Shown: piece by piece, positions 34,089 through 43,318 of the stretch
Numbering within the stretch: position 1 is the stretch's first letter
How the letters are laid out: each line of letters opens with the position of its first letter
NCBI RefSeq assembly: GCF_013322225.1
Contig: NZ_JAAMFB010000007.1
Coordinates: 33,861-97,860 of the forward strand
DNA from: Agrobacterium larrymoorei
GTDB lineage: Bacteria > Pseudomonadota > Alphaproteobacteria > Rhizobiales > Rhizobiaceae
Direction: 5' to 3'
DNA length: 64,000 bases
Position numbers and translations under genes: made by a program
The notes under the pieces: model-generated
Databases searched by the model: none
Told to the model about the DNA's origin: nothing
Seen by the model: the letters and a program-made list of their open reading frames with translations, nothing else

Positions 34089-34447
34089 AAATATAGATAC
34101 CGTCCAGAAGGCAATCAATGTTGCAAGCCTGGGCGCGACCACTCACGCTCCTTGATCGCGCCCATTCTATACGCGCCCGCGCCTCGGCTGCGGTCTTGCC
34201 GCGCTCGTGGACAGCCACGGTATGACCACTTTAGTCCGATTTCAGGAAACGATCACTGGTTGCACATAGTCTCAACTTATCGCGTGCAGCAATCTTTGCT
34301 TGGTGATATTTACCCCATCACCCCGCAGCAACCGGTCGCATGATACCTCCCGTCCAATTCCTGCCGCATCGATCCTGTAATCCGCTTCCCACTTTCATTC
34401 TGCCCGTTACCGGCTATGCTGCATTGCCGGATAGTCAAGGACCATGC
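34089..34447. other. Intergenic region between the oxidoreductase and the beta-lactamase-like gene
   Basis: No gene is supported in these ~360 bases. A 63-codon frame at 34152 has no ribosome-binding site or recognised homologue. The segment 34160-34230 is GC-rich with repeated GCGCC words and may be decayed coding sequence, but I cannot identify it. Confidence 0.35.
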
Positions 34448-35302
34448 ATGCGCCAGAGCCTAGCGCTTCTTCTGCCAATCTGCCTCATTGCAGCGGGTGC
34501 GCCAGCGCACGCTCAGTCATCATCGCAATCGCAGGCGCAACCTCAATCCCAACCCCAATCAGTGCCGACCTTCGAATGCACGCTGGTCACATCGGTTGAA
34601 ACGGGTGCCGTCATCAACCAGCAGGGCAGCTGTGACAGACGCGTTTCTCCTGCCTCCACCTTCAAGCTGCCACTGGCTCTGATCGGTTATGATGCGGGTA
34701 TCTTGCAGGATGAGTTCAATCCGGTCTGGGAGTGGCAAAAGGGCATGGATGCTGCGCCGGGTGAGCGCAAGAAGGTTGACCCTACGACCTGGCAGAAGGA
34801 ATCCATTCGCTGGTATTCCCGCGAAATCACCAGCCGTCTCGGCCCTGAAAAATTCGCTTCCTATGTCAAGCGCCTCGGTTTCGGCAATGCCGATGTGGCG
34901 GGTGAGGCGGGGAAGAATAACGGCCTGACGGACGCCTGGGTCGGCGCGTCGCTGGAGATTTCGCCCGTGGAGCAGGTCGGCTTCATGCGCCGGCTGTTGG
35001 GCAACAACCTGCCGTTTTCGCGCGATGCGCAGAACAAGGCCAAAGCCATCGTCCCGCTCTATGACGGCGCGGAAGCATGGAACGCCCATGGCACCACCGG
35101 CAGCGGCAACCTGAAAGGCCCGGATGGCAAGCCAGACCCCAACCGCCCCTTCGGCTGGTTCGTGGGCTGGGCGGAGCGTGAAGGCCAGCACATCGTCTTT
35201 GCACGCCTGCGCGTGGCCGACAAGCCCTCTGATCAGCCCATGGGCGATGTGGTGCGTGGGGAGTTCCTGCGGGATATTCAGCGTTTTGCGGTGCACCGGT
35301 AA
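34448..35302 (+). CDS. Class D (OXA-type) beta-lactamase-like protein
   Basis: A 284-aa periplasmic protein with a signal peptide ([22 protein letters not shown]) and a Gln/Ser-rich linker. The active-site S70-T-F-K73 in [19 protein letters not shown], the FGN motif (RLGFGNADV, the class D YGN equivalent) and the WFVGW strand identify the OXA fold. The third box reads HGTTGSG, so the lysine of the usual KTG motif is threonine. Class D enzymes hydrolyse penicillins in the periplasm, but with this change activity is uncertain; it could be a related penicillin-binding or sensor-type protein. AAGGA precedes ATG 34448. Confidence 0.85.
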   Translation: MRQSLALLLPICLIAAGAPAHAQSSSQSQAQPQSQPQSVPTFECTLVTSVETGAVINQQGSCDRRVSPASTFKLPLALIGYDAGILQDEFNPVWEWQKGMDAAPGERKKVDPTTWQKESIRWYSREITSRLGPEKFASYVKRLGFGNADVAGEAGKNNGLTDAWVGASLEISPVEQVGFMRRLLGNNLPFSRDAQNKAKAIVPLYDGAEAWNAHGTTGSGNLKGPDGKPDPNRPFGWFVGWAEREGQHIVFARLRVADKPSDQPMGDVVRGEFLRDIQRFAVHR

Positions 35303-35468
35303 TGGACCGGCTCCCTCCGATTTCATCTATACACGCCGAGCCGGTGTGACGTTTATATCCCTTCGCTTACGCATCTCCCTGCAATGCCGGGGATGTGATC
35401 CGGGCCTATGTTGAGATGAAGGATCGATTGCGCCACAAGCAATTCGATAGATTCTTCGAGTAAACATC

Positions 35469-36188
35469 ATGTCCGATTCCCACAATATTTCCCGGCGCGC
35501 CTTTGTACTGGGCTCGATTTCACTCACTTCGGCGCTGGCGGGCTGCACGACGGCGGCGAAGCCGACCGTTGTTCCTCAGGTTGCGCGCAGGCCCATCGTT
35601 GCGCCGGATGAGGCGGAACTGAGTGCGCGCTACGCAAGCGTGGAAGATGGCGGTCATGTCATTCCGGCTGTTCCCTATCAGAAGATCGATCCCAAATATT
35701 ACCGCCAGCGTGTGCTCGATCCCACGGGCGAGAAACCCGGTACGGTCGTGGTCGATACGCCGGGCTGCTTTCTTTACGTCGTGGAGCCGGGCGGCACGGC
35801 CATGCGCTATGGCGTTGGCATCGGGCGGGAAGGGTTTGCCTGGCAGGGTGAAGGCATCGTCCACTGGCGGCAGCCTTGGCCGCGCTGGAAGGTGCCGGAC
35901 GACATGATCGCCCGTCAGCCAAGCCTCGCCCGCTATTCGGTTGAAAACGGCGGAATGGAGCCGGGTATCAAAAACCCGCTTGGTGCCCGCGCGCTCTACA
36001 TCTTTCAGGATGGCAAGGACACCCTATACCGTCTGCACGGTTCACCGGACTGGGCTTCCATCGGTAAGGCGGCATCTTCCGGCTGTGTTCGTCTGCTCAA
36101 TCAGGACGCCATCGATCTCTACACCCGCGTTCCTTATCACGCGCGCATCGTAGTGCGGCAGGGGCCGATGAACGCGGCGACGGTTTAA
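35469..36188 (+). CDS. L,D-transpeptidase (YkuD domain)
   Basis: A 239-aa secreted protein. The N-terminus (ISRRAFVLGSISLTSALAGC) combines a twin-arginine-like motif and a lipobox, so it may be a lipoprotein. The YkuD domain spans about residues 90-230 with H190-G-S-P-D-W and the catalytic cysteine C206 in ASSGCVRLLNQDAIDLY. Such enzymes make 3-3 peptide crosslinks in murein or attach lipoproteins to it; L,D-crosslinks are abundant in Rhizobiales. Its gene is downstream of a class D beta-lactamase-like gene, so the pair may be related to beta-lactam and cell-wall physiology. Confidence 0.93.
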   Translation: MSDSHNISRRAFVLGSISLTSALAGCTTAAKPTVVPQVARRPIVAPDEAELSARYASVEDGGHVIPAVPYQKIDPKYYRQRVLDPTGEKPGTVVVDTPGCFLYVVEPGGTAMRYGVGIGREGFAWQGEGIVHWRQPWPRWKVPDDMIARQPSLARYSVENGGMEPGIKNPLGARALYIFQDGKDTLYRLHGSPDWASIGKAASSGCVRLLNQDAIDLYTRVPYHARIVVRQGPMNAATV

Positions 36189-36253
36189 GGCGGCTTGGAA
36201 CCGGGCCTTTTGGATTGGCTCTCTCAGCCTCGTGATTTTATCTCAATCACTGC

Positions 36254-36284
36254 TTGACCTTCCCATGATGGGAAGGACTACATA
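36254..36284 (+). promoter_or_regulatory. CueR-type promoter of the copper operon
   Basis: -35 TTGACC (36254-36259) and -10 TACATA (36279-36284) are separated by 19 bp, the elongated spacer diagnostic of MerR-family promoters. Within it the inverted repeat CTTCCC (36259-36264)/GGGAAG (36270-36275) matches the CueR box. Copper-bound CueR would twist this DNA to activate copA. The promoter-operator match was read by eye. Confidence 0.85.
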
Positions 36285-36321
36285 GGGGTGAGTTACACCA
36301 ACTCCCCCTGTGGAATACGAC

Positions 36322-38871
36322 ATGAACGAGACGATAAGACTTAATTCATCTGCCGAACCCCTCTCCATCCCCGTGGAGGGCATGACCTGTGCATCCTGTG
36401 TGCGGCGGGTGGAAACCGCCGCTGCCAAGGTGCCGGGGGTGGGGGCGAGTTCGGTCAATTTTGCAACGAAGAAGCTGACGGTTGAGCCTGCGGACGGGTT
36501 TTCGGCAAAGATGCTGGCCGCTGCCGTGAAGAAGATAGGTTACGAGGTTGCACCCCACAGGCACGAGCTTTTCGCGGAGGGCCTAAAGAGCGCGGCCGAA
36601 GCGGCGCGGCTGAAGGCCGTACTGGAGGCGATTGCGACGGTACTGGAGGTGCATGTCGATGCGTCCGGTAAGGTCACCGTCAAAGGCATGGGCGGTGCAC
36701 GCGAGCGTGACATGCTGGTTGAGACTGCGGCAGCGGCGGGCATCACCCTTGGAAAACAACCCCGCGAAACACAGGGTCATTCCCACGCGAAAGACGCTTC
36801 GCACCATGATGGGCATCAACATTCTGCAGGCCGCAATGCGGGTGACCACGACCACATGCAGCATGTAGGCGATGAGACGAAACTGAAGCGCGATGTCGCT
36901 GTCGCCGCAATGCTCACCGCGCCGCTTTTCGTGCTGGAAATGGGCGGGCATGTATATGAGCCCATGCATCACTGGCTGATGGGCGTCATCGACACGCAAA
37001 ATCTTTATTACATATATTTTCTGCTGGCGACGGCTGTCATTTTCGGTCCCGGTTTGCGCTTCCTGAAAAGCGGAATTCCGGCCCTGCTGCATGGTGCGCC
37101 GGAGATGAATTCGCTGGTCGCACTTGGTGTCAGTGCCGCCTATCTCTATTCGCTGGTTACAACGTTCGCGCCCGGTGTGCTGCCTGAAAATGCGCGTCAC
37201 GTCTATTACGAGGCGGCGACGGTCATCGTGACGCTGATACTGATCGGGCTGCTGCTGGAAGCCCGCGCCAGTGGCAAAACCGGGGATGCGATCCGCAAGC
37301 TTGCCAGCCTTCAGGGCAAGGCTGCGCGCGTGGAGCGCAACGGAGAAACGCTTGAGATTTCGCCAGATGACGTGCAGGTGGGCGATATCATTGTCATCCG
37401 CCCCGGCGAACGTCTGGCTGTCGATGGCGACGTGATCGAAGGCCGCTCCCATGTCGATGAATCGATGATCTCGGGCGAGCCCGTGCCGGTGGAAAAGACG
37501 GCGGGCAGCCATGTGGTGGGCGGCACGGTCAACGGAACCGGCGCGTTCAGGTACAAGGCGACGAAGGTCGGCGCGGAAACGATGCTCGCCAATATCATCC
37601 GGCTTGTCGAACAGGCACAGGGTTCGAAATTGCCCATCCAGTTGCTGGTGGACAAGGTCACAGCGCTGTTCGTGCCTGTCGTCATCGGTATTGGGGTGTT
37701 GACCTTCATCCTCTGGGCGATCTTCGGGCGGGAGCCTGCCTACACTTTCGCGCTCATCAATGCGGTTGCTGTCCTCATCATCGCCTGCCCCTGCGCCATG
37801 GGGCTGGCCACGCCTACCTCCATCATGGTCGGCACGGGGCGGGCGGCGGAACTCGGTGTGTTATTCCGCATGGGTGAGGCGTTGCAGCAGCTTCGCGCCG
37901 CGCAGATCGTGGTTCTGGACAAGACCGGCACGGTGACCAAGGGCAGGCCGGAATTGACCGATCTGGTGTTGACCGAAGGTTTTGGTGAGGACGAGGTTTT
38001 GCGGTTGGTGGCTGCGGTTGAGGCTCGCTCCGAGCATCCGATTGCGCAGGCGATCGTGCGGGCTGCGAGGGAGAAGGTTGCGACCCCTGCACGACTCGAA
38101 CCTGTGAACGTCTCCAACTTCCAAAGCATCACCGGCTACGGCATCTCAGCCATCGTGGACGGCCGCAAGGTGGAGGTTGGCGCGGACCGCTACATGCAGA
38201 AGCTCGGTCTTTCCGTTGGACCCTTCACTGAGACCGCACACAGGCTGGGCGACGAGGGCAAATCGCCGCTCTATGCCGCTATCGATGGCGTCCTGGCCGC
38301 AATCATCGCGGTTGCCGATCCGCTGAAACCTTCCAGCATCGAGGCCATCAGGGTTCTCAAAAATCTGGGTATCGAAGTGGCGATGGTCACTGGCGATAAT
38401 GCGCGCACGGCAAAGGCTATCGCAAGACAGATCGGCATCGACCATGTGATTGCCGAAGTGTTGCCGGAGGGAAAGGTACAGGCGATCCATGATCTGCGCC
38501 GCGGGGCTAAGGTTCTGGCATTCGTGGGAGACGGTATCAACGATGCGCCCGCATTGGCCGAAGCGGATATCGGCATCGCCATCGGCACAGGCACGGACGT
38601 CGCCATCGAAAGCGCGGACGTGGTGCTGGTGGGTGGCGATCTGATGGGGGTCGTTCATGCTTTGAGCATGAGCCGCGCCACGATGCGCAACATCAGGCAA
38701 AACCTGTTCTGGGCTTTCGGCTACAACGTCGCGCTCATACCGGTTGCGGCGGGCGCGCTCTATCCGGCCTTCGGTATAACGCTTTCGCCGATGATCGGGG
38801 CAGGGGCCATGGCGCTCTCCTCCGTCTTCGTGCTGGGCAATGCGCTGCGGTTGAAAGGGGCAAAGGCATGA
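36322..38871 (+). CDS. copA: Copper-exporting P1B-type ATPase CopA
   Basis: An 849-aa copper pump that uses ATP to export Cu(I) across the inner membrane. An N-terminal metal-binding domain carries C23 and C26 in GMTCASC; a second, degenerate domain lacks these cysteines and is followed by a histidine-rich linker (residues 148-185). The core has the TGE-type actuator motif ([10 protein letters not shown]), the membrane CPC motif in [13 protein letters not shown], the phosphorylation site DKTGT, the SEHP loop and [13 protein letters not shown] 36322 was chosen over GTG 36310. A MerR-type promoter precedes it and cueR/copZ follow with 4-base overlaps. Confidence 0.97.
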   Translation: MNETIRLNSSAEPLSIPVEGMTCASCVRRVETAAAKVPGVGASSVNFATKKLTVEPADGFSAKMLAAAVKKIGYEVAPHRHELFAEGLKSAAEAARLKAVLEAIATVLEVHVDASGKVTVKGMGGARERDMLVETAAAAGITLGKQPRETQGHSHAKDASHHDGHQHSAGRNAGDHDHMQHVGDETKLKRDVAVAAMLTAPLFVLEMGGHVYEPMHHWLMGVIDTQNLYYIYFLLATAVIFGPGLRFLKSGIPALLHGAPEMNSLVALGVSAAYLYSLVTTFAPGVLPENARHVYYEAATVIVTLILIGLLLEARASGKTGDAIRKLASLQGKAARVERNGETLEISPDDVQVGDIIVIRPGERLAVDGDVIEGRSHVDESMISGEPVPVEKTAGSHVVGGTVNGTGAFRYKATKVGAETMLANIIRLVEQAQGSKLPIQLLVDKVTALFVPVVIGIGVLTFILWAIFGREPAYTFALINAVAVLIIACPCAMGLATPTSIMVGTGRAAELGVLFRMGEALQQLRAAQIVVLDKTGTVTKGRPELTDLVLTEGFGEDEVLRLVAAVEARSEHPIAQAIVRAAREKVATPARLEPVNVSNFQSITGYGISAIVDGRKVEVGADRYMQKLGLSVGPFTETAHRLGDEGKSPLYAAIDGVLAAIIAVADPLKPSSIEAIRVLKNLGIEVAMVTGDNARTAKAIARQIGIDHVIAEVLPEGKVQAIHDLRRGAKVLAFVGDGINDAPALAEADIGIAIGTGTDVAIESADVVLVGGDLMGVVHALSMSRATMRNIRQNLFWAFGYNVALIPVAAGALYPAFGITLSPMIGAGAMALSSVFVLGNALRLKGAKA

Positions 38872-39290
38872 ACATAGGCGAAGCATCCAGCGCCTCCGGC
38901 GTATCCGCCAAGATGATCCGCTACTACGAGCAGATCGGGCTTATCTCCCCGGCCACGCGGTCGGACAATAATTACCGGACCTATGGCGAGCAGGAGGTCC
39001 ATAATCTCCGCTTCATCAAACGCGCGCGCACGCTTGGTTTCTCGCTGGAAGAAACCGAAACGCTGCTGAAACTCTGGCAGGACAAGGCGCGGGAAAGCTC
39101 GGCAGTCAAGCAAATCGCGCTTTCCCATGTCGCGGATCTGGAGCGCAAGATCGATGAAATGAGGAGCATGGTGAAAACGCTCTCGCACCTCGCCCATTGC
39201 TGTGGCGGCGACCATCGTCCTGACTGCCCCATTCTGGATGACCTCGCCGGAACCCCTGGCAAAACACAAAAGCAAAAGGAAAAACCATGA
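38868..39290 (+). CDS. cueR: Cu(I)-responsive MerR family regulator CueR/HmrR
   Basis: A 140-aa MerR-type activator: [28 protein letters not shown], a central coiled coil, and the C-terminal metal loop with C112 and C120 in [13 protein letters not shown], the copper-sensing cysteines of CueR. It activates copA from the 19-bp-spacer promoter upstream. It overlaps copA by 4 bases (ATGA) and copZ by 4 bases, giving a tight operon. Confidence 0.96.
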   Translation: MNIGEASSASGVSAKMIRYYEQIGLISPATRSDNNYRTYGEQEVHNLRFIKRARTLGFSLEETETLLKLWQDKARESSAVKQIALSHVADLERKIDEMRSMVKTLSHLAHCCGGDHRPDCPILDDLAGTPGKTQKQKEKP

Positions 39291-39487
39291 CCCAGACCAC
39301 ATTCACCGTACCGGACATGACCTGCGGCCACTGCGAAAAAACCATTCGCGGGGCCCTGTCGGAGGCGTTGCCGGGAGCAGACGTAAGCATTGATCTCGCG
39401 GCCCATAGGGTCGTCGTTGCAGGTGATGCAGGAGCGGCGGAAGAGGCGATGCGGGAGGTTGGTTATAGCCCGGAGCGGGTGGGCTAG
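39287..39487 (+). CDS. copZ: Copper chaperone CopZ (HMA domain)
   Basis: A 66-aa ferredoxin-fold metallochaperone with C13 and C16 in DMTCGHCEKTI. It binds Cu(I) and hands it to CopA. It starts within the end of cueR (4-base overlap). The order copA-cueR-copZ makes this a self-contained copper detoxification operon. Confidence 0.96.
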   Translation: MTQTTFTVPDMTCGHCEKTIRGALSEALPGADVSIDLAAHRVVVAGDAGAAEEAMREVGYSPERVG

Positions 39488-39505
39488 CTTGCCTTTCATG
39501 CAGAT

Positions 39506-39525
39506 TGTGCTACATATGTAGCACA
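39506..39525. promoter_or_regulatory. Perfect 20-bp palindrome upstream of mazEF
   Basis: TGTGCTACATATGTAGCACA is perfectly self-complementary. It lies 85 bases before the mazE start and just after the copZ stop. A toxin-antitoxin operator is the likely role (MazE binds palindromic DNA and represses its operon), inferred from position. Confidence 0.6.
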
Positions 39526-39610
39526 TGATGTTGTTTATAACGCCTTAAAATAGTAGACGTCTTTTCCGACCTCTGCACTGTGGGGCGTTGTAGGGATCCT
39601 GGAGCATCGA

Positions 39611-39877
39611 ATGACAGTAACAACCAAAATCAGACGTCAGGGTGGCGCGGCGGTTATGACCATTCCGCCGGCACTGCTCAAGCTTCTTGGCACGGAAGTA
39701 GGCTCGGAACTTGCTTTGGACATCGAGAACGGCAATCTTGTAGCCAGCCCTGTTCGCGCAACAAAAAAACGTTATTCGCTTGCTGAGCTTCTTGAGGGCG
39801 CTAACGAAATTGCGGAACTTAATGCCGATGCCAAGGCATGGGATGATGCCCCTCGTTTCGGTAATGAAGTGCTTTGA
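39611..39877 (+). CDS. mazE: MazE/AbrB-type antitoxin
   Basis: An 88-aa protein with an N-terminal AbrB/MazE swapped-hairpin DNA-binding domain (IRRQGGAAVMTIPPALLKLLGTEVGSELALDIENG) and an unstructured C-terminus (AELNADAKAWDDAPRFGNEVL) suited to bind the toxin. CTGGAGCATCGA precedes the ATG. Its stop codon shares one base with the mazF start. Confidence 0.92.
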   Translation: MTVTTKIRRQGGAAVMTIPPALLKLLGTEVGSELALDIENGNLVASPVRATKKRYSLAELLEGANEIAELNADAKAWDDAPRFGNEVL

Positions 39878-40236
39878 TGGTTCGCAGTAACGTGCCCAAA
39901 CGTGGTGACGTGTATCTCATCGATCTCAATCCTGTGGTCGGCAACGAGATGAAAGATGAGCATCGCTGCATTGTCATCACGCCCAAAGAGATCAACGCAG
40001 TTGGCTTGTGCCTCGTGGTGCCGGTAACGACTGGTGGAATGTTCACTCGCAAGGCGGGCCTTGCGGTGAACATTTCAGGCCACAAGACCACAGGTGTTGC
40101 CCTTTGTAATCAGGTGAGAAGCCTGGATATCGTCAGTCGCGTTTCAAATAAAAAAGCAAGATATATCGAAACCTTAGACGATGGAACGATGGGAGAAATC
40201 GTTGCGAGGGTCGTAAGCATGATCGACCCGGAGTAG
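39877..40236 (+). CDS. mazF: MazF/ChpB family mRNA interferase toxin
   Basis: A 119-aa toxin with PemK/MazF features PKRGDVYLIDLNPVVGNEMKDEHRCIVITPKEIN, VVPVTTG, and CNQVRSLDIVSR. MazF cleaves single-stranded mRNA at short motifs. I chose ATG 39877, which overlaps the mazE stop (TGATG); a TTG at 39874 is in frame but less likely. It forms a type II module with mazE. Confidence 0.94.
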   Translation: MVRSNVPKRGDVYLIDLNPVVGNEMKDEHRCIVITPKEINAVGLCLVVPVTTGGMFTRKAGLAVNISGHKTTGVALCNQVRSLDIVSRVSNKKARYIETLDDGTMGEIVARVVSMIDPE

Positions 40237-40261
40237 CAAACAATCCGTTCAAGTTTTCCTG

Positions 40262-40513
40262 CTACACCTCGTCGAACGTCCCACCCTCACGCGAGGGATT
40301 GCGATTGATGACCCGTTCTTCCGCGTCGTCGGGCAGAGCATCATCGCTTTCCTGATAAGGGTCGTCGTCTGTCTCGACGTCTTCTTCCTGAAGTTCGTGT
40401 TCGAACTCCTGCGGAATTTCGCCTTTGGCGGGCAACTCATCGACATCCAGATCAGTGATGGCCTGATCGAGTGCGTCTTCGCTTTCCAGCAGTGGTTCGC
40501 GCGGGTCTACCAT
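40262..40513 (-). CDS. Small acidic protein, function unknown
   Basis: An 83-aa very acidic protein (runs such as ELQEEDVETDDD and DALPDDAEER), likely disordered. The ribosome-binding site is strong (GGGAGGAAACC before ATG). It lies immediately downstream of a small transmembrane protein gene on the same strand, 12 bases away. No family recognised. Confidence 0.75.
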   Translation of the reverse strand: MVDPREPLLESEDALDQAITDLDVDELPAKGEIPQEFEHELQEEDVETDDDPYQESDDALPDDAEERVINRNPSREGGTFDEV

Positions 40514-40525
40514 GGTTTCCTCCCT

Positions 40526-40696
40526 TTAAGACTGCGTCGTGGTGATGACGATCATTGCCATGTAGATGACGAAGGCCAGAATGCCGACGCCGGCTGTGGC
40601 GAGTATGACGCCCTTGCCCACCCGTTGCTTCTGCCCTCTGTTTTCATTGGGCTGCGTCTGAAAGTTGATGGGGTCGGCATCCTGAATCTTCGTCAT
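40526..40696 (-). CDS. Small single-helix membrane protein (56 aa)
   Basis: A 56-aa frame reading MTKIQDADPINFQTQPNENR at its start, a basic stretch (GQKQRVGKG), then a membrane segment (VILATAGVGILAFVIYMAM) and the end IVITTTQS. The GGAGTGACCG ribosome-binding site precedes the ATG. It is followed 12 bases later by the acidic protein gene, so they probably share a transcript. Function unknown. Confidence 0.7.
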   Translation of the reverse strand: MTKIQDADPINFQTQPNENRGQKQRVGKGVILATAGVGILAFVIYMAMIVITTTQS

Positions 40697-40765
40697 CGGT
40701 CACTCCATATGTTGCCATCTCTGTGCAGCAAACGGAGAGGCCGGAGCATTAGTTCCTCCGTCACC

Positions 40766-42496
40766 TTATTGTTTCAGCGTCCACATCGTTGCATGCGCAA
40801 TGGCGCCGTCAATGGATTTCAGATGGGCGGACTGGATGGGTTTGAGGCTGTCGATCCGCTTCGTGCCGACATAGCGGCCGTGGTCGGCAAAGACCTCGAG
40901 GGAGCCGTAATCGAGGAAGATGCGCAGCCGGTAAGGCCGCGCGCCTTCGGACAAATAGCGGGGCGAGGGCGCGCCGCGTCCGTCTTCATGGCGGATCCAC
41001 AGGCCGGTCTCATCGCACACCACGGCCAGCCGCACATCCGGGTGCTCCAGTTCCAGCTCAAAGGGCAGGCCCGGCTTCGTCACTTCGAAGAGAATTTCCG
41101 CCGCGCCCGTTGGCAATGAAACCTTCTCGCCTGAGGCCAGACGGGTGCGATCCACGATTCGGTGGCGCAGGCTTTCCGCAGCGCCGATGGGCGGCGTCAG
41201 CAGCGCGCCATGGGAGTAATGCAGGCGGCGCGGCATGCTCATGGCGGAGGGGAAATCGATTTCCGGCGTGGCATCGGCCCAGTTGGCAAGCCAGCCGATA
41301 CCCACGATGGTATCGCCATCCTGAAATGCCTGAAACGCATAGTTATCCGTACCGAAATCCAGTTCCTGACCGAATTCCTTGATGAATTTCCTGCCATCGA
41401 ACCAGCCGACATCGGCCATGGTGAGGTTCTTGCGTCCGGTCGCCGGATCTTCGGAATGCATCAGGCCATAGAGCAGCACCCAGCGGGTGGAGCGGGCATT
41501 GGCCGGGCCATCCAGAGGCAGCAGGCAGGGGCATTCGATGGCAGTGGTCTTGTAGCGCGTTTCCACCCACAGCTTGCCCACATAGGTCCAGCCGGAAGCA
41601 GCTGTGGGGTCCTGCGTTTCATAGAGCAGAATGACGCCGCCCTCATCGCTCTGGCTGCCCAGCAGCATCTTCCAGAGGCCATCCGGGCCGCGAACGACAT
41701 AAGGATCGCGGAAATCCGGCGTCAGGCCCTGCCCATCCGGGCGGTTTCCAAGGATAACTTCGGCCTGTCCTGCCATGATGAGGTCCGACGAGGTGGCGGT
41801 GAGCTGGATCTGCTGTTCAGGCACACGGTCCTGCACCTGCTCTGTAAAGAACACGCGAATACCGGTGCCTTCCACCAGCGGAATGGTGGAGCCGGAATAA
41901 GCGCCACCGCGCTTGTCCGGCCTTGTGGTCAGGTCTTCGGAGGGGAACAGAAAGATCGGCAGATGCCGCCAACGCAGGTAATCCGAAGACACCGCGTGGC
42001 CCCAATGCATGGTGTTCCAGCGAAGCCCGTGGGAGTAATGCTGATAGAACAGATGCGGGCGGCCCTCGAAACGCCCGAAGCCGTTCGGATCGTTCATCCA
42101 GCCGAATGGCGGGCGGAAATGGTAGCTATCCGGCAGGTCGGGTGCCGCATTATCGGGCTTGGTATGGACCACGGTGATGCCGGTTTCCAGCACGTCCGAT
42201 GCGGTAAACCAGTAGATGACCGAAACGGCGGTCGTTACCGTGTCATAGCTCAGTTCTACTCGGCCGCCGCCGAAGACCTGATAGATGCGAAAGCTGAATT
42301 CCTCGATATTGGTGGTCGAAACCTCCGCAAACTTGCCATTGGCATTGGAAAACGAAACCGAACCCGGCTCCTCCGCCTTCTTCGCCTTCAGCCAGACGTG
42401 GAACGTGGCATTGACCGGAAGATCCGTCTGAATGGTGCGGATTGCGCTTTCGACATCCTGTGCGGCGGTCTCTACGGGCAAAGCAGTATCATTCAT
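40766..42496 (-). CDS. Glycoside hydrolase family 32 beta-fructosidase (invertase/levanase type)
   Basis: A 576-aa GH32 enzyme. The nucleophile aspartate is D136 in FGWMNDPNGF, the transition-state stabiliser is D264 in DFRDPYV, and the acid/base glutamate is E321 in IECPCLL. The C-terminal part is the usual beta-sandwich (LRIFLDYGSLEVFADHG). An N-terminal ~110-residue beta domain precedes the catalytic domain, unlike plain invertases. It hydrolyses sucrose or fructans; no signal peptide is seen, so it acts in the cytoplasm. AAGGATATTGGG precedes the ATG. No transporter gene is adjacent. Confidence 0.93.
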   Translation of the reverse strand: MNDTALPVETAAQDVESAIRTIQTDLPVNATFHVWLKAKKAEEPGSVSFSNANGKFAEVSTTNIEEFSFRIYQVFGGGRVELSYDTVTTAVSVIYWFTASDVLETGITVVHTKPDNAAPDLPDSYHFRPPFGWMNDPNGFGRFEGRPHLFYQHYSHGLRWNTMHWGHAVSSDYLRWRHLPIFLFPSEDLTTRPDKRGGAYSGSTIPLVEGTGIRVFFTEQVQDRVPEQQIQLTATSSDLIMAGQAEVILGNRPDGQGLTPDFRDPYVVRGPDGLWKMLLGSQSDEGGVILLYETQDPTAASGWTYVGKLWVETRYKTTAIECPCLLPLDGPANARSTRWVLLYGLMHSEDPATGRKNLTMADVGWFDGRKFIKEFGQELDFGTDNYAFQAFQDGDTIVGIGWLANWADATPEIDFPSAMSMPRRLHYSHGALLTPPIGAAESLRHRIVDRTRLASGEKVSLPTGAAEILFEVTKPGLPFELELEHPDVRLAVVCDETGLWIRHEDGRGAPSPRYLSEGARPYRLRIFLDYGSLEVFADHGRYVGTKRIDSLKPIQSAHLKSIDGAIAHATMWTLKQ

Positions 42497-42631
42497 CCCA
42501 ATATCCTTTCGCTTTTCAAATCAATGCTCGAGAATAGGAATGAAAATGGCAGGTTAAAGTTCATTGGAGGATGTAAGCTGGATGAGGGTTGCATGATTGG
42601 CGTTGGCATACAGCTTTATTAAAGTTATATC

Positions 42632-43165
42632 GTGCCTGTGAGCATTCCCGTTGAACATCCCGCCATTGCTGTTGCCGAAACCGTCTACAATCTGACGCAC
42701 CTGAACGCGTTTTGGGCGGCGATCCCAGGCAAGGGGATCGGGCATTCGAAGGACCTAGACGTATTTGTCGTTTTCTCGAACCACGTTTATACCGAGAGGA
42801 CGAAGCACGGACAACTGCATCATATCTCTGACCACAATGGTAACAAGCGGACATTCGACGCGGATCGTTACGAAATGTCCAAGGCCCTCGTGGATGCGGT
42901 GAGACAGAGCATTTCCGTTAACAGCCTGACGCACGTCTCGAAAAGTTACGGAGGCACGGACAATCTGGTCTTCATAGAGGACGCGGATGGTCGCAAGTGG
43001 GCCGTCGTGTATTGCCTCGTACCTCATGAGGATGGCCGTTCGGTGCGGATGGAGATACTGTCCTGCCATCCCAAGGTCATCGATCAGAAATCGATCTCAC
43101 GAAGGAATCTCAGCTACTTTGCGCGAATGTGTCTTTATCAGAATGTAAGAACGCCAAAAACATAA
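42632..43165 (+). CDS. Hypothetical protein, unique family
   Basis: A 177-aa soluble protein from a GTG start (MPVSIPVEHPAIAVAETVYN). It contains histidine-rich stretches (KHGQLHHISDHNGNKRTFD) and RKWAVVYCLVPHEDGR. I do not recognise it. Lack of a ribosome-binding site makes the start uncertain. A hairpin lies at its end. The base composition is a little more AT-rich than its neighbours, which hints at transfer. Confidence 0.5.
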   Translation: MPVSIPVEHPAIAVAETVYNLTHLNAFWAAIPGKGIGHSKDLDVFVVFSNHVYTERTKHGQLHHISDHNGNKRTFDADRYEMSKALVDAVRQSISVNSLTHVSKSYGGTDNLVFIEDADGRKWAVVYCLVPHEDGRSVRMEILSCHPKVIDQKSISRRNLSYFARMCLYQNVRTPKT

Positions 43166-43187
43166 GGCCCAGCTTTCGCCGGGCCTT
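43164..43187 (+). terminator. Short hairpin at the end of the 42632 gene
   Basis: AAGGCCC (43164-43170) pairs with GGGCCTT (43181-43187) across a 10-base loop. No T run follows, so it may be a weak terminator or an unrelated dyad. Confidence 0.35.
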
Positions 43188-43318
43188 GATGATTTGTCCA
43201 TTACCGTGGTGTACAAGACCAAGGCGTTGAAGCCATGGTTGACATGACAGCGACCTTTAAGTCAGCCTGCCTGGATAAATAGATAAGTGGTGCGCCTTCT
43301 CAAGTCAAGGCTGCAGCT

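Noticed and set aside
33156..34142. 328-codon minus-strand frame opposite the thioredoxin-reductase-like gene
   Set aside because: Antisense shadow; the plus-strand protein has FAD-binding and CPYC motifs.
41162..42622. 486-codon plus-strand frame opposite the GH32 gene
   Set aside because: Shadow of the GH32 gene, which has all catalytic motifs.
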